Part shown: positions 37,867-45,768 of the stretch, in pieces
Numbering within the stretch: position 1 is the stretch's first letter
Layout: each line of letters begins with the position of its first letter
Assembly (NCBI RefSeq): GCF_005670685.2
Contig: NZ_CP062008.1
Location: forward strand, 3,472,001 to 3,536,000
Reading direction: 5' to 3'
Length of the DNA stretch: 64,000 bases
DNA from: Mycolicibacterium mucogenicum DSM 44124
GTDB taxonomy: Bacteria; Actinomycetota; Actinomycetes; Mycobacteriales; Mycobacteriaceae
Program-made: the position numbers and the translations under genes
Notes under the pieces: generated by a model
The model's input: the letters and a program-made list of their open reading frames with translations, nothing else
What the model was told of the DNA's origin: nothing
Databases searched by the model: none

Positions 37867-39526
37867 CCGCCCTGATCACCGCCGCCAGCGACGCGGTGAG
37901 CACCGAGTCACTGCGGCCGCACGACCAGCCGCCGCGGTGTTCGAGGTAGGTGACCGCCGTGTCGCCGATCGACTGCTGGGTGAGGCTCAGGATCTCGACG
38001 GGCCGGTCCACATCGGCCAGCGCCTGGGTCAACGCTTCGACCGGTCCGACGCCGCGGTGCGTACTCGTGCGGGCGATCCCGTTGACGGTCAGGGTGATCT
38101 CGGTGGTGTCGTCGCTGCTGGCGTGCCAGTCCTTCAGCTCCACCGGACCACTGCAGCCCAGGTATGTCGCCTCGAACAGCTCGTACAGCTCGGCGGCGGT
38201 CACCTCGGCGCCACTGCCGTCGGTGTGGGCCTGCACATGCCGCGCGAAGTCGATCTGCAGCCGCCGCGGCAGGTCCAGTCCGTACCCGGTGTTCAGAAGG
38301 TAGGCGATGCCGCCCTTGCCGGATTGTGAGTTCACCCGGATGACGGCGTCATAACTGCGGCCGATGTCGGCCGGATCGATCGGCAGATACGGCACCCGCC
38401 AATCGATTTCGCGTTCGGGCTGCCCGGCGGCTACGGCTCGTGCTCGGTGCTCGGCCATGCCCTTCTTGATCGCGTCCTGATGCGTGCCCGAGAACGCGGT
38501 GTGCACCAGGTCGCCGACATACGGATGCCGTTCGTGGATCGGCATCCGGGTGCAGTGCGACACGGTGCGGGCGATCGCGTCGATGTCGGAGAAGTCGATC
38601 ATCGGGTCGACGCCCTGCGCATACAGATTGAGCGCCAGGGTGGCGATGTCGACGTTGCCGGTGCGTTCGCCATTGCCGAACACGCAGCCTTCGACGCGTT
38701 GCGCGCCGGCCAGCACGGCCAGTTCGGCGCAGGCCACGCCGGTCCCCCGGTCATTGTGCGGGTGCACCGACAGGATCACCGCGTCGCGCCGGGCCAGGTT
38801 CCGGTGCATGTACTCGATCTGGTCGGCGTACACGTTGGGCGTCGCAACCTCCACGGTGGCAGGCAGATTCAGGATCACCGGCCGGCTCGCGGTGGCGTCC
38901 CACAGCTGTGTCACGGCGTCGCAGATCTCCAGCACATAATCGGGCTCGGTGAGGTTGAAAACCTCCGGAGAGAACTGGAACCGGACGTTCGGCATGTCCT
39001 CGGTCAGGGTGAGCACGTCGAGCGCGCCGTGCAGGATCAGGCTGCGCAGCTCGTCGCGGTCCTTGCCCAGAACGGTGTTTCGCCACGTGGGCGCGGTCGC
39101 GGTGTACATGTGGATGACGACGTCGTTGCGCATACCTCGCACCGATTCGACCGTCCGCTCGATCAGGTCGCGGCGGGCCGGGGTGAACACCGCGATGGTG
39201 ACATCCTCTGGTGCGATGTCGGTTTCGGCCAACAGCCGGACGAAGTCGAAGTCGGTTTGGGATGCCGACGGGTAGCCGACCTCGATCTCCTTGTAACCGA
39301 TGGCGACGAGTTGCTCGAAGAATCGGCGTTTGCGCTCCGGGTCCATCGGCTCGGCGAGGGCCTGATTGCCGTCGCGCAGGTCGACGGGCACCCACAGCGG
39401 CGCGGTGGTGATTCGGTTACTGGGCCAATCCCTTTCGGCCACGGGAACATCCACCCGATTGAAGACATCGGTGTAGCGATGCCACGGCATGGGTGACGGC
39501 TGTTGACGGTTCCAGGAAGTGCTCAT
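37853..39526 (-). CDS. leuA: 2-Isopropylmalate synthase (LeuA, second type)
   Basis: 557 residues. DRE-TIM metallolyase barrel: [21 protein letters not shown], metal-binding [11 protein letters not shown] and [12 protein letters not shown]-terminal LeuA dimer/leucine-allosteric domain from about 425. It condenses 2-oxoisovalerate and acetyl-CoA, the committed step of leucine synthesis. In M. tuberculosis leuA is elsewhere (Rv3710), so this may be a paralog, or the enzyme may have moved. The start at 39526 (MSTSWNRQ) follows a leader region with an attenuator peptide. Family members with related substrates (homocitrate, citramalate) are possible but less likely. Confidence 0.92.
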   Translation of the reverse strand: MSTSWNRQQPSPMPWHRYTDVFNRVDVPVAERDWPSNRITTAPLWVPVDLRDGNQALAEPMDPERKRRFFEQLVAIGYKEIEVGYPSASQTDFDFVRLLAETDIAPEDVTIAVFTPARRDLIERTVESVRGMRNDVVIHMYTATAPTWRNTVLGKDRDELRSLILHGALDVLTLTEDMPNVRFQFSPEVFNLTEPDYVLEICDAVTQLWDATASRPVILNLPATVEVATPNVYADQIEYMHRNLARRDAVILSVHPHNDRGTGVACAELAVLAGAQRVEGCVFGNGERTGNVDIATLALNLYAQGVDPMIDFSDIDAIARTVSHCTRMPIHERHPYVGDLVHTAFSGTHQDAIKKGMAEHRARAVAAGQPEREIDWRVPYLPIDPADIGRSYDAVIRVNSQSGKGGIAYLLNTGYGLDLPRRLQIDFARHVQAHTDGSGAEVTAAELYELFEATYLGCSGPVELKDWHASSDDTTEITLTVNGIARTSTHRGVGPVEALTQALADVDRPVEILSLTQQSIGDTAVTYLEHRGGWSCGRSDSVLTASLAAVIRAANAP

Positions 39527-39557
39527 GAGTGGTCTGCTTTCGGTCAGGGATGAAAGT

Positions 39558-39595
39558 GACCGGTCGCGACAGAGCCCCACGGCAGGGGGCCGGTC
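39558..39595 (-). terminator. leuA attenuator hairpin
   Basis: Nested stem: GACCG/CGGTC outside, GCCCC/GGGGC inside, just after the leader-peptide stop. The leader-coding RNA contains a G/C-rich stretch (around GGCGGGG) that could compete for the same C-rich arm. Only a weak U-rich run follows, so it may act through termination or by masking the leuA start. Confidence 0.6.
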
Positions 39596-39598
39596 GTT

Positions 39599-39640
39599 TC
39601 AGACCCCGCCGCGGCAGCCAAGGAGAAGCACGCGCGTCAT
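39599..39640 (-). CDS. leu leader peptide MTRVLLLGCRGGV
   Basis: A 13-codon ORF with three consecutive Leu codons (CTT CTC CTT), 72 bp before leuA and followed directly by a stable hairpin. This is the layout of actinobacterial leuA attenuation: ribosomes stalled at Leu codons under leucine shortage would block the hairpin. A TATAGT -10 box at 39655-39650 lies 9 bp before the ATG, so the transcript is probably leaderless or nearly so, and no Shine-Dalgarno sequence is needed. Confidence 0.75.
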   Translation of the reverse strand: MTRVLLLGCRGGV

Positions 39641-39685
39641 GATGGGTAGACTATACACAACTCCTCAGACAAGTAGAGAGGCATC

Positions 39686-40357
39686 ATGGTCGCGCAGGTA
39701 CAGCGTCAACCCCTGGCGGCGCAAGCCGCGCAGCTCCTGCTGACGCGCATCAAAGACGGTGAATGGGCCCTCGGACAACGACTTCCGGGCGAGACGACGC
39801 TGGCCGCACAGCTCGGCGTCGGCCGCTCGACACTGCGCGAAGCCATCCGGGAACTGGCCGGAAAGGGCGTCCTCGACAGCCGTCAGGGTGCCGGCGTCTT
39901 CGTCACCGCCCTCGACGTCTCCGACGACTGGGACACCGTACTGCGCAGCGCGAACATCGCCTCGGTGATCGAGGCCCGGATCGCCATCGAGGCCGAGGGC
40001 GCGGCCCTGGCCGCCACCCGCCGCACGCCGGCCGACCTGCGCACCATCCGGCGCACGCTCGCCGCGCGCGGCGTCGTCGGCCAGTCGGTGCCCGAACACG
40101 TGGATGCGGACATGGCGTTTCACCGGGCCGTGATCGCCGCGGCCCACAATGACGTGCTGACCCAGCTGTTCGACGCGTTCCTCCCCCGACTGCGGCTGGC
40201 CATGATCGACATGCTGAAGATCCGCCCGATCACATCGGAGCCGTGCGACCACGCCCTGCATCAACAACTCGCCGACGCCATCGTGGCGCGCGACCCCGAC
40301 GCCGCGGCGGCCGCCAGCCGCACCCACCTGAGCGCTTTGAAGGAGTCGTTCACATGA
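39686..40357 (+). CDS. GntR-family (FadR/FCD) transcriptional regulator
   Basis: 223 residues. Winged helix at about 8-75 (LPGETTLAAQLGVGRSTLREAIRELAGKG region), then a helical FCD ligand domain with metal-type residues (VDADMAFHRAVI, then HALHQQLADAI). FCD regulators usually bind organic acids. It is divergent from the leuA leader with only 45 bp between starts, so it could also act on leuA. Overlaps the following ABC gene by ATGA. Confidence 0.9.
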   Translation: MVAQVQRQPLAAQAAQLLLTRIKDGEWALGQRLPGETTLAAQLGVGRSTLREAIRELAGKGVLDSRQGAGVFVTALDVSDDWDTVLRSANIASVIEARIAIEAEGAALAATRRTPADLRTIRRTLAARGVVGQSVPEHVDADMAFHRAVIAAAHNDVLTQLFDAFLPRLRLAMIDMLKIRPITSEPCDHALHQQLADAIVARDPDAAAAASRTHLSALKESFT

Positions 40358-41151
40358 CCCCGGTCCTCGAACTCGACAACGTCACCTTCCGTCGCGAGGG
40401 CAAGCAGATCATCGACGGCATCTCGCTGACGGTGCACGAGGGCGAGCACTGGGCTCTGCTCGGCCCGAACGGCGCAGGCAAGAGCACGCTGCTCGGCTTC
40501 TGCGGCGCGGTGACGTTCCCGACGACGGGCACCGTGCGGGTGCTGGGCGCACAGATGGGCCGCACCGACCTGGCGCCGCTGCGACGGTCGATCGGCCACG
40601 TCAATCCCCGCCACCGGTTGCAGTACCCGCTGACGGTGCGCGAGGTGGTCCTGACCGGCGTCACCGGCACCATCGACATCGCGGCGCGCTGGACACCCAC
40701 CGCCGACGACATCGCACGGGCCGACGATTTGATCGGCACCGTCGGATTGACCCACCGCGCCGACGCGGTGTGGCCGACCCTCTCGCAGGGCGAGCGTGGC
40801 CGGACCCTGATCGCCCGCGCGCTGATCGCCGAACCCCGGCTGTTGCTGCTCGACGAACCGACCACCGGCCTCGATGTCGCCGCGCGCGAGCAACTGCTGG
40901 AAACCCTTGATGCGCTGGAGCATTCACATCCCGAGATGGCGTCGATCCTGGTGACGCACCACCTCGAGGAGCTGCCGACGTCGACGTCGCACGCGCTGTT
41001 GATTTCCGACGGCCGCACTGTCGCGGTGGGCCCGGCGGTCGAGACCGTGACGACCGATCATGTGACAGAGGCCTTTTCACATCCGGTCGAGGTCGGTTAC
41101 GACCACGGCCGGTGGTCGGCGCGGGCAAAGGCCGGCCGGGTCATCGCCTAA
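40354..41151 (+). CDS. ABC-type ATP-binding protein, no membrane partner nearby
   Basis: 265 residues. Walker A GPNGAGKST, signature LSQGERGRTLIARAL, Walker B LLLLDEPTTGLD, and switch His in VTHHLEELP. It resembles stand-alone ATPases of the molybdate/iron (ModF/FepC-like) branch. Co-translated with the GntR gene by ATGA overlap and a good AAGGAG. No permease gene follows, so its partner or role is unknown. Confidence 0.88.
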   Translation: MTPVLELDNVTFRREGKQIIDGISLTVHEGEHWALLGPNGAGKSTLLGFCGAVTFPTTGTVRVLGAQMGRTDLAPLRRSIGHVNPRHRLQYPLTVREVVLTGVTGTIDIAARWTPTADDIARADDLIGTVGLTHRADAVWPTLSQGERGRTLIARALIAEPRLLLLDEPTTGLDVAAREQLLETLDALEHSHPEMASILVTHHLEELPTSTSHALLISDGRTVAVGPAVETVTTDHVTEAFSHPVEVGYDHGRWSARAKAGRVIA

Positions 41152-41285
41152 CACACATAGCCGGCCCTGTCCGGTTATTGGCAGTACTACTGCCCAGTAC
41201 CTTGCCGAATATCGGTAATTTACGTGCGCGACAGAGTCTTTCGGTTCGCTTGCGACAGTTGTCTGACTAATGGTCTACTGCGAAC

Positions 41286-41299
41286 TAGAACATGTTCTA
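41286..41299. promoter_or_regulatory. KstR-type operator box, perfect palindrome
   Basis: TAGAACATGTTCTA is a perfect 14-bp palindrome that fits TNNAACNNGTTNNA exactly. It lies 147 bp before the Rieske oxygenase gene in an otherwise empty 295-bp region (41152-41446). The perfect symmetry makes it the better of the two boxes in this window. Confidence 0.6.
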
Positions 41300-41446
41300 T
41301 TAGCTAGCCACAACGGCGTGGACGCGGGAACGTAGTCGGGGAAATCTACGGACACGTGCGGGGTTGCCGCATGCCCTTCGCCGGCACTGTCCACGCGTCA
41401 CCTGTTTCGGATTCGACTCCACCGCGCGGACAGCGAAAGGGCTTCG

Positions 41447-42448
41447 ATGACCTCAACGACGGAAGTGACGAGCCTCGGCCGGGCCGGCGACGCGTTCCCG
41501 CCGTACCCCTATAGCTGGTATGCGGTGGCGTTCGCCCACGAGCTCAAGCCCGGAACGGTGCTGACGCGACGCTTCCTCGACGGCGAGATCATCGTCTTCC
41601 AGACCGCCTCCGGCGAGTTGTCCGCTGCCGAGCCCTACTGCCCTCATCTGGGCGCGCACATCGGAAAACGGGGCTGGGTCGACGGCGAGGCCGTCGTCTG
41701 CCCGTTCCACGAGTTCAAATTCGCACCGTCGGGCACCTGCATCTCGACCCCGACCGGGGAGCCGCCCCGCGGCGCGGCACTCAAGACCCTGCCCATCCGC
41801 AATCACCTGGGCATGATCATGGTCTACCACGGTCCACCCGGGCAGCAGCCGGCGTTCGAGCTCGACCTGCCGGCGGCCGATTCCGACTGGCACCCGATCG
41901 CCACCAAGAAACTGCATTTCAAGACCCATCCGCAAGAGGTCAACGAAAACGGTTTGGACCACGCGCATTTCGCGACCATCCACAAGTTCCGTGACTTCGT
42001 CGTGCCCAAGCCGATGGAGATCGACGGTGCCCGGATCTATACCGAATACGGTGGCACCAAACCCATTCCGGTGATCGGCGGTATCAGCTTCCACTTCAAA
42101 TCGGTTCTGGTCGGCCTCGGCTTCTCCCTGGTGGAGATCGCCATCCAGGGCGGCCTGACCGTCCGGCAGATGGTGCTGCCCACCCCCGTCGCCGAGCGCA
42201 ACGTCGACATCTACATCGGCATCGCCGCGAAAAGGCATGTGCGCAACCGGCTCGTGCGTGCGTTGCTGGGGCCGATCGAGCGACTGGCGGGCTGGATCGT
42301 GCTCCAGGTCGTCGCTTATGAGGTTCAGCGCGACCAGCTGATCTGGGACGACAAGGTGTACCTCGAGCATCCCAAACTGACACCTGGTGACGGGCCTATC
42401 GGCAAGTACCGCCACTGGGTACGGCAGTTCTACACGCCGGCTGCATGA
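41447..42448 (+). CDS. Rieske non-haem iron oxygenase (KshA/PaO-like)
   Basis: 333 residues. Rieske [2Fe-2S] ligands Cys65-x-His67 and Cys85-x2-His88 (CPHLGAH, CPFHEF). Mononuclear iron motif around residues 167-179: Glu167, Asp171, His174, His179 (ENGLDHAHFATIH). It needs a separate reductase. A KstR-type box upstream suggests a sterol-related substrate, but it is shorter than classical KshA (about 380 residues) and divergent, so the substrate is open. Overlaps the acyltransferase gene by ATGA, giving a tight unit. Confidence 0.9.
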   Translation: MTSTTEVTSLGRAGDAFPPYPYSWYAVAFAHELKPGTVLTRRFLDGEIIVFQTASGELSAAEPYCPHLGAHIGKRGWVDGEAVVCPFHEFKFAPSGTCISTPTGEPPRGAALKTLPIRNHLGMIMVYHGPPGQQPAFELDLPAADSDWHPIATKKLHFKTHPQEVNENGLDHAHFATIHKFRDFVVPKPMEIDGARIYTEYGGTKPIPVIGGISFHFKSVLVGLGFSLVEIAIQGGLTVRQMVLPTPVAERNVDIYIGIAAKRHVRNRLVRALLGPIERLAGWIVLQVVAYEVQRDQLIWDDKVYLEHPKLTPGDGPIGKYRHWVRQFYTPAA

Positions 42449-43845
42449 GCACGACGATGCCCCGCGCCGAGCGGGTCAGCGGGATGGATGCCTGGCAGCT
42501 CTATCAGGAGACCGGGCTGCAGGTCGGCAACGGCATGTCGTTGATCCTCGTCGATCGCAGTTCGGTGGCCGGAAACCTGCGCGACTACGTGGTGTCGGCC
42601 CTGGACAACCGGATCCACCTCATGCCCGCCTACCGCAAGGTGCTCTACGACCCATGGTTCAACCTCGACCGGCCCCTGTTGGTGGCCCGGCCGCAGATCG
42701 ACGTCGCGGCGCACGTAACAGCCCTGCCGATGCCCGAACCCGGCGGCGCGGTCGGTGCGGCCAAGGCCTTGGCCGCGGTCCGCGCCATGCACCTGGACCG
42801 ACGAGAACCCCTGTGGCACATGTACGTTCTCGAAGACGACGACACCGAGTACGCGTACCTGATCTCGGTGGTGCATCACCTCCTCGTCGACGGCGACTCG
42901 GCCATCGAGGTCACCGGCTGCCTGATGACCCCGGGGGATCTGAGCACCCGGCCGGCCAAGGCCGTTCCCGACTCGTCGACGTTCCCGGCGCGGCCGACGG
43001 CGATCGTGCGCGACGCCGCCGCGCGCAAGGCGCAGCGCCTGCGGCGACTCCCCCGGCTCGTGGCCACCTCGGTGCGGGTCCTGCGCGGCAAGTGGGCCGC
43101 CCGCCACCTCGATGTGAAAGCCCCTCGCACGGCACTGAACTGCTCACTGTCAGGTGCCTCGACCGCCGCCGTGGCCGTCCTGCCGCTCGAGGATCTGCAG
43201 GCGGTGGCCCAGCGGTTCTCGGTGACCATCAACCACATCCTGCTCAGCTGTGTGGGCGCGGCCCTGGACGGCGTGCTGCACCGGCAGGGGCGGCGTCCGC
43301 AGCAGCCGTTGGTGGCCGCCGTGCCCTACGCGATGCGCACCGCCGACACCTCCGATTACGTCACCGACGGCGTCGGCACCACCACGGTGCTGCGGGTCAA
43401 CCTCAACACGACGGAGGCCGACCCGGTGCGCCGGCTGCTCGCCGTCGCCGAACACGCGCGGGCGGTCAAAGCGGTACAGGAACAGCGCGGCGTCAACCTC
43501 TTTCGGCAGTGGAACGAATACGCACCGGGACGCGCCGTCAACCTACTGTTCCGCACCATCGAGCGGTTCGGTCTGGCCGAACGGATCTCGTGGCCCTGCA
43601 ACGTCATCGTGTCCAACGCGAGCGGTATCGCGGTCGATGATCCGGTGTTCCTCAACCTGCCGGCCCTTCGCTTCCATCCGGCCGGGCCGCTCTACCACGG
43701 CATGGGCCCGAGTGTCATCGCGATGTCCTGGAACAAAAACCTGTGCCTTTCGGTGACAGCGGACTCCCGGCACGTCTCCGACGCTGCTGCCATCACCGAT
43801 GGCATCGAGTCCGAGCTCGCGACCCTACTGGCCTCGGCGCGTTAG
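42445..43845 (+). CDS. Wax ester synthase/diacylglycerol acyltransferase family protein
   Basis: 466 residues. The active-site motif HHxxxDG is intact (VVHHLLVDGDS), and the C-terminal WES domain is present (CNVIVSNASG). It transfers acyl groups from acyl-CoA to alcohols or diacylglycerol. Coupling to a Rieske oxygenase, which would create a hydroxyl group, suggests that the hydroxylated product may be esterified. That is inference from context. Confidence 0.9.
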   Translation: MSTTMPRAERVSGMDAWQLYQETGLQVGNGMSLILVDRSSVAGNLRDYVVSALDNRIHLMPAYRKVLYDPWFNLDRPLLVARPQIDVAAHVTALPMPEPGGAVGAAKALAAVRAMHLDRREPLWHMYVLEDDDTEYAYLISVVHHLLVDGDSAIEVTGCLMTPGDLSTRPAKAVPDSSTFPARPTAIVRDAAARKAQRLRRLPRLVATSVRVLRGKWAARHLDVKAPRTALNCSLSGASTAAVAVLPLEDLQAVAQRFSVTINHILLSCVGAALDGVLHRQGRRPQQPLVAAVPYAMRTADTSDYVTDGVGTTTVLRVNLNTTEADPVRRLLAVAEHARAVKAVQEQRGVNLFRQWNEYAPGRAVNLLFRTIERFGLAERISWPCNVIVSNASGIAVDDPVFLNLPALRFHPAGPLYHGMGPSVIAMSWNKNLCLSVTADSRHVSDAAAITDGIESELATLLASAR

Positions 43846-43851
43846 GGTTTC

Positions 43852-44820
43852 GTGTTCACCCTGCGGTTCGACATGCGGGCCCCGGCCGGTGGCGCGCCGG
43901 CGTCGTCGCTGTATCCCGCCGCGCTCGACATGGCCGCGTGGGCCGAATCCCGCGGCCTGATCCTGCTGGTGGTGTCCGAGCATCACGCCGCCGAAGACGG
44001 GTACCTGCCCAGCCCGTTGCCGATGGCCGCGGCACTGGCCGCGCGCACCATATCGGTGCCCATCGCGGTGAGCGCACTCATCCTGCCGTTGTACAACCCG
44101 GTGCGGCTGGCCGAGGACATCGGCGTGCTGGATCATCTCAGCGGCGGACGGATCTCCTACACCTTGGGCGTCGGCTACCGGCCCGAGGAGTTCGAGTCAC
44201 TCGGCGTGGACTATCACCGCCGCGGCGAATTGGCCGAGGAGCATCTGACGGTCTTGCTGAAAGCCCTTGACGGCGCACCGTTTGTGGACAATGAACGCGG
44301 CGTACTGGTCCGTCCCGCACCGGAGCGCAAGGTGCGCCTGTCGTATGGCGGGGGCACCCCGCGGGCCGCACGGCGCGCCGCTCGCTTCGGGTTGGGGTTC
44401 AACGCGCAGAACAACCTGCCGGAGCTGGTGGATGCCTACTACGACGAATGCGCCAGTCAGGGCCGCGTTCCCGGCCGCATGCAGCAACCACGACCCGGGT
44501 TCCCGACGACGGTCTTCGTGGCCCACGACGTCGACCGCGCCTGGGAGGAGATCGGGCCGTACCTGCTCCACGACGCCATGACGTACGCCGACGGCCATCA
44601 CGACCCGCACATCGTCAGCCTGTCGACCGCGCAGACCGTCGACGCGCTGCGTGCCGAAAACGGCAGCCACCGCATCTATTCGGTGGACCAGGCGATCGAG
44701 GCCATCGCCCGGGACGGCGTCCTGTCCCTACACCCGCTCTGCGGTGGTCTACCGCCCGAACTCGCCTGGCCATATCTGCACCGTGTCGTGGACGAGGTCA
44801 TGCCCGCCGTACCGCGCTAG
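43852..44820 (+). CDS. LLM-class (luciferase-like, probably F420-dependent) oxidoreductase
   Basis: 322 residues from a GTG 6 bp after the previous stop. Luciferase-like barrel with LLVVSEHHAAEDGYLPSP, PLYNPVRLAEDIGVLDHLSGG and GVGYRPEEFESLG. F420 rather than FMN is likely in a mycobacterium. The same transcription unit as the Rieske oxygenase and acyltransferase. The 3' end overlaps the convergent SDR by 4 bp. Confidence 0.88.
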   Translation: MFTLRFDMRAPAGGAPASSLYPAALDMAAWAESRGLILLVVSEHHAAEDGYLPSPLPMAAALAARTISVPIAVSALILPLYNPVRLAEDIGVLDHLSGGRISYTLGVGYRPEEFESLGVDYHRRGELAEEHLTVLLKALDGAPFVDNERGVLVRPAPERKVRLSYGGGTPRAARRAARFGLGFNAQNNLPELVDAYYDECASQGRVPGRMQQPRPGFPTTVFVAHDVDRAWEEIGPYLLHDAMTYADGHHDPHIVSLSTAQTVDALRAENGSHRIYSVDQAIEAIARDGVLSLHPLCGGLPPELAWPYLHRVVDEVMPAVPR

Positions 44821-45695
44821 AAGCGCACGCCGGTCAGCGATTCCGCGCAATCCCAAAGTCGCTGCGCGACAAGTGGGTCACGGGCGGCGGCGGCCAACTC
44901 GACCTTGACCGGTGCACCCGTCATCTGCAGGCGACCGCCCGGGCCGTAGAAGTCACCGGCGGCGGCGCCGGAGTCGGTCGCCGCACGCAACACCGGCAGG
45001 GCTCCGGCGTCCGCATCCTGCACGAACCATGACGTCGAGAACCGCAGTCGCGGGTGATACGCCAGCTGCTGCCAGCCCTGGTCCCGAAGAATCGCGGTAC
45101 GGGCGCTGCCGGGATGCGCGGCCACACACATGGCCTGGTGCCGCCGGTTGTACTCGGACATGAACAACAGTTGCGCCAGTTTCGAATTGGCGTACGCCTT
45201 GGCGCTGCGGAACTTCCTGCGGCTCTGCAGATCCTCGAAGTCGATGAGTCCGCGGCGGTGCGTCAGGCTGCTCACCATCACGATGCGCGCGGCCCGGTCG
45301 TGCAGCAGACCCGTGAGGGCGAAGTGCCCGAGGAAGTTCACCCCGAAATCCCCCTCGAAACCGTCCCTGGTCTCGGTGCGCACGGAATGCATGACGCCGG
45401 CGTTGTTGATCAGCAGGTCGATTCTGCGGTGCCGCGCACGAAGACCCTCGGCGCAGCGCCGTACCGAGGCCAGGTCCGCCAGGTCCAATTCCGCGAATTC
45501 GGTTGTCGCGTCGGGTAGTGCGGCCTGCACCTGCCGAGCGGCGTCGGCATTGCGGCACGCCAGCACCACGGTCGCCCCGAGCCCGGCCATACCCCTGACG
45601 ACCTCGACGCCGATACCGCTGTTGGCTCCGGTGACCACCGCGACGCGTCCGTCCTGACGGCTTGCGTCGGACAGGGTCCAAGGTGTGCTCGTCAT
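44817..45695 (-). CDS. Short-chain dehydrogenase/reductase
   Basis: 292 residues, SDR of the retinol-dehydrogenase-like type: TGANSGIG nucleotide motif, NNAGVMHS, catalytic Ser in VSSLTH and Tyr-x3-Lys in AYANSKLAQ. The basic residues after the first strand (ACRNAD) suggest NADP(H). The start at 45695 (MTSTPW) is preferred; a longer N-terminus would read into the large palindrome. Substrate unknown. Confidence 0.9.
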   Translation of the reverse strand: MTSTPWTLSDASRQDGRVAVVTGANSGIGVEVVRGMAGLGATVVLACRNADAARQVQAALPDATTEFAELDLADLASVRRCAEGLRARHRRIDLLINNAGVMHSVRTETRDGFEGDFGVNFLGHFALTGLLHDRAARIVMVSSLTHRRGLIDFEDLQSRRKFRSAKAYANSKLAQLLFMSEYNRRHQAMCVAAHPGSARTAILRDQGWQQLAYHPRLRFSTSWFVQDADAGALPVLRAATDSGAAAGDFYGPGGRLQMTGAPVKVELAAAARDPLVAQRLWDCAESLTGVRF

Positions 45696-45719
45696 GTTCG
45701 TTGCAGCGTAACTGACCGG

Positions 45720-45768
45720 GATTTGTGCACGATTTTCCGCGCTTGCCGCGGAAAATCGTGCACAAATC
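45720..45768. repeat. 22-bp perfect inverted repeat (5-nt loop)
   Basis: A 22-nt arm (containing TTTGTGCACGATTTTCCGCG) and its exact complement around CTTGC, starting at the stop codon of the allophanate hydrolase gene and ending 25 bp before the SDR start. It is by far the longest perfect palindrome seen here. It can terminate the catabolic operon. Its AT-rich arms differ from the surrounding DNA, so it may be a dispersed repeat. Confidence 0.8.
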
